NCBI RefSeq assembly: GCF_051020975.1
Contig: NC_135032.1
Location: forward strand, 8,370,001 to 8,434,000
Source: Osmia lignaria lignaria
Lineage: Eukaryota; Arthropoda; Insecta; Hymenoptera; Megachilidae
DNA length: 64,000 nt
Direction of reading: 5' to 3'
Shown: one piece after another, positions 61,500 to 64,000 of the stretch
Layout: every line of letters begins with the position of its first letter
Position numbering within the stretch: position 1 is the stretch's first letter
Program-made: the position numbers and the translations under genes
Notes under the pieces: generated by a model
Seen by the model: the letters and a program-made list of their open reading frames with translations, nothing else
Told to the model about the DNA's origin: nothing
The model's database searches: none

Positions 61500-63640
61500 C
61501 ATATCTACTGTATATATAGTACTAATGATATTGTTATTAAATGTACATTGATCTGTGGGAATGAATCAGTATATTACATTATATTCAATGTAGATACAGT
61601 ACCAATGATATTGTTATTAAATGTACATTGATCTGTGGGAATGAATCAGTATATTACATTATATTCAATGTAGATACAGTACCAATGATATTGTTATTAA
61701 ATGTATATTGATCTGTGGGAAGGAATCAGTATATTACATTATGTCCAACGAAGATATAATAATACTGGCATTGTTTGTAAATGTATATTACATATCTACT
61801 GTAGATATAGTACTAATGATATTGTTAGTAAATGTACATTGATCTGTGGGAAGGAATCAGTATATTACATTATATCTAATGTAGATATGGTAATAATGAT
61901 ATTGTTTTTAAATCTACATTACATATCTAATGTAGACATAGTACTAATGATAATGTTATTAAATGCATGTTCATCTGTGGGAACGAATAAGTATATTACA
62001 TCATATCTAATGTAGATATAGTAATAATGATATTGTTATTAAATGTACTTTGATCTGTTGGAATGAATCAATATATTACATTATATCGAATGTAGATATA
62101 GTACTAATGATATTGTTATTAAATGTACATTGGTCTGTGGGAATGAATCAGTATATTACATTATATCTAATGTAGATATGGTAATAATGATATTGTTATT
62201 AAATGTACATTACATATCTAATGTAGATATAGTACTAATGATATTGTTAGTAAATATACATTCATCTGTGGGAACGAATAACTATATTACATTATATCGA
62301 ATGTAGATATAGTACTAAGGATATTGTTATTAAATATACATTGATCTGTGGGAATGAATCAGTATATTACAATATATTCAATGTAGATACAGTACCAATG
62401 ATATTGTTATTAAATGTACATTGATCTGTGGGAAGGAATCAGTATATTACATTATGTCCAACGGAGATATAGTAATAATGGCATTGTTTGTAAATGTATA
62501 TTACATATCTACTGTAGATATAGTACTAATGATATTGTTATTAAATGTACATTGATCTGTGGGAATGAATCAGTATATTACATTATATTCAATGTAGATA
62601 TAGTACCGATGATATTGTTATTAAATGTACATTGATCTGTGGGAAGGAATCAGTATATTACATTATATCTAATGTAGATATGGTAATAATGATATTGTTT
62701 TTAAATGCACATTGATCTGTGGGAAGGAATCAGTATAGTACATTATGTCCAACGGAGATATAATAATACTGGCATTGTTTGTAAATGTATATTACATATC
62801 TACTGTAGATATAGTACTAATGATACTGTTATTAAATGTACATTGATCTGTGGGAATGAATCAGTATATTACATTATATTCAATGTAGATATAGTACCAA
62901 TGATATTGTTATTAAATGTACATTGATCTGTGGGAATGAATCAATCTATTACATTATATCGAATGTAGATATAGTACTAATGATATTGTTATTAAATGTA
63001 CATTGGTCTGTGGGAATGAATCAGTATATTACATTATATCGAATGTAGATATAGTACTAATGATAATGTTATTAAATGCATATTCATCTGTGGGAACGAA
63101 TAAGTATATTACATTATATCTAATGTAGATATAGTGATAATGATATTGTTATTAAATGTACATTGATCTGTTGGAATGAATCAATATATTACATTATATC
63201 GAATGTAGATATAGTACTAATGATATTGTTATTAAATGTACATTGATCTGTGGGAATGAATCAGTATATTACAATATATTCAATGTAGATACAGTACCAA
63301 TGATATTGTTATTAAATGTACATTGATCTGTGGGAAGGAATCAGTATATTACATTATGTCCAACGGAGATATAGTAATAATGGCATTGTTTGTAAATGTA
63401 TATTACATATCTACTGTAGATATAGTACTAATGATATTGTTATTAAATGTACATTGATCTGTGGGAATGAATCAGTATATTACAATATATTCAATGTAGA
63501 TACAGTACCAATGATATTGTTATTAAATGTACATTGATCTGTGGGAAGGAATCAGTATATTACATTATGTCCAACGGAGATATAATAATACTGGCATTGT
63601 TTGTAAATGTATATTCCATATCTACTGTAGATATAGTACT
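61500..63640 (+). repeat. Satellite segment duplicated from about 54390-56530 (offset 7110 bp)
   Basis: The order of variant monomers near 54390-56530 is repeated 7110 bp downstream, including the caacgaagatataat and aaatctacattac copies. The similarity weakens but continues to the left of 61500. Because 54390-55128 also belongs to the 5508-bp duplication, this part exists in three copies (near 48.9, 54.4 and 61.5 kb). Confidence 0.8.
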
Positions 63641-64000
63641 AATGATACTGTTATTAAATGTACATTGATCTGTGGGAAGGGATCAGTATATTACATTATA
63701 TCTAATGTAGATCTGGTAATAATGATATTGTTATTAAATGTACATTACATATCTAATGTAGATATAGTACTAATGATATTGTTAGTAAATATACATTCAT
63801 CTGTGGGAACGAATAACTATATTACATTATATCGAATGTAGATATAGTACTAAGGATATTGTTATTAAATATACATTGATCTGTTGGAAGGAATCAGTAT
63901 ATTACATTATGTCCAACGGAGATATAGTAATAATGGCATTGTTTGTAAATGTATATTACATATCTACTGTAGATATAGTACTAATGATATTGTTATTAAA

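Larger units (their letters stand above)
44686..64000 (+). repeat. Satellite A array, inverted, with higher-order organisation
   Basis: About 19.3 kb of satellite A lies in the opposite orientation to the left blocks and continues past the window edge. Two monomer types are clear: an 80-bp unit (tgtacattgatctgtgggaa start) and a 51-bp unit that lacks the ctgtggg box. They combine as 80+51+80 (211 bp) and 80+51+80+80 (291 bp). Further repeat distances are visible at 371, 662 and 1455 bp, plus kilobase-scale duplications at 5508 and 7110 bp. Copies are much more alike than in the left blocks. Periodic ORFs of 68-107 codons (MYIDLWEGISILHYVQ) are by-products of this homogeneity, not genes. Confidence 0.95.

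Noticed and set aside
44878..63841. Dozens of similar 68-107-codon plus-strand ORFs starting MYIDLWEGISILHYVQ or MHIDLWEG
   Set aside because: They are translations of the 80/51-bp satellite, shift phase with monomer order and have mirror counterparts in the left arrays. No start context, splice pattern or independent conservation supports a protein family.
1..64000. CRISPR array or bacterial-type operons
   Set aside because: The direct repeats are head-to-tail satellite monomers without unique spacers, and the coding content is eukaryotic transposon sequence with introns.

Overview
The window looks like insect heterochromatin, perhaps hymenopteran. It holds two AT-rich tandem satellites, R1-like, BEL/Pao-type and Helitron-like transposable elements, and no recognisable host gene. 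The order assignment is an inference from element style, because the window contains no rRNA, tRNA or telomeric (TTAGG) marker.

Layout. Satellite A has an 80-bp monomer and a 51-bp shortened variant. It fills 1-7835, 22334-23357, 34040-34565 and 44336-44670 in one orientation, and about 44686-64000 in the other. Satellite B has a 322-bp monomer and forms an island inside satellite A (7836-22333), with its own orientation switch near 16266. Four large transposable elements interrupt the satellites: a 5'-truncated R1-like non-LTR element (2420-6179, minus strand); a 3'-truncated BEL/Pao LTR element inside satellite B (9308-13925, plus strand); a roughly 10.7-kb Helitron-like element (23358-34039, plus strand); and a roughly 9.8-kb apparently full-length R1-like element (34565-44335, minus strand).

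Coding content. All convincing coding capacity belongs to the mobile elements, and nearly all of it is damaged. Element 1 has an in-frame stop in ORF2 and has lost most of ORF1. The BEL element has gag breaks and lacks the integrase core, the 3' LTR and anything downstream. The Helitron-like protein has an early in-frame stop and a frame break in the helicase. Element 2 has a frameshift and two stops in ORF2 and a late frameshift in ORF1. The exception is a small gene on the minus strand of the Helitron-like region (25212-24609). It reads cleanly as three spliced exons and encodes a glutamine-rich coiled-coil protein with an RGG-type tail.

Most notable points. (1) Both R1-like elements sit in the same orientation at overlapping positions of the 80-bp monomer, with 13- and 15-bp target duplications that overlap by 6 bp. 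This suggests a lineage that targets the satellite. (2) The Helitron-like protein combines a basic 19-residue tandem repeat, a DUF6570-like region, a cysteine-protease-like domain with a D-x-H pair, an HUH/Y2 Rep domain and a PIF1-type helicase. (3) The right-hand satellite array shows nested duplications (for example offsets of 371, 662, 1455, 5508 and 7110 bp), and its orientation switch is a near-palindrome.
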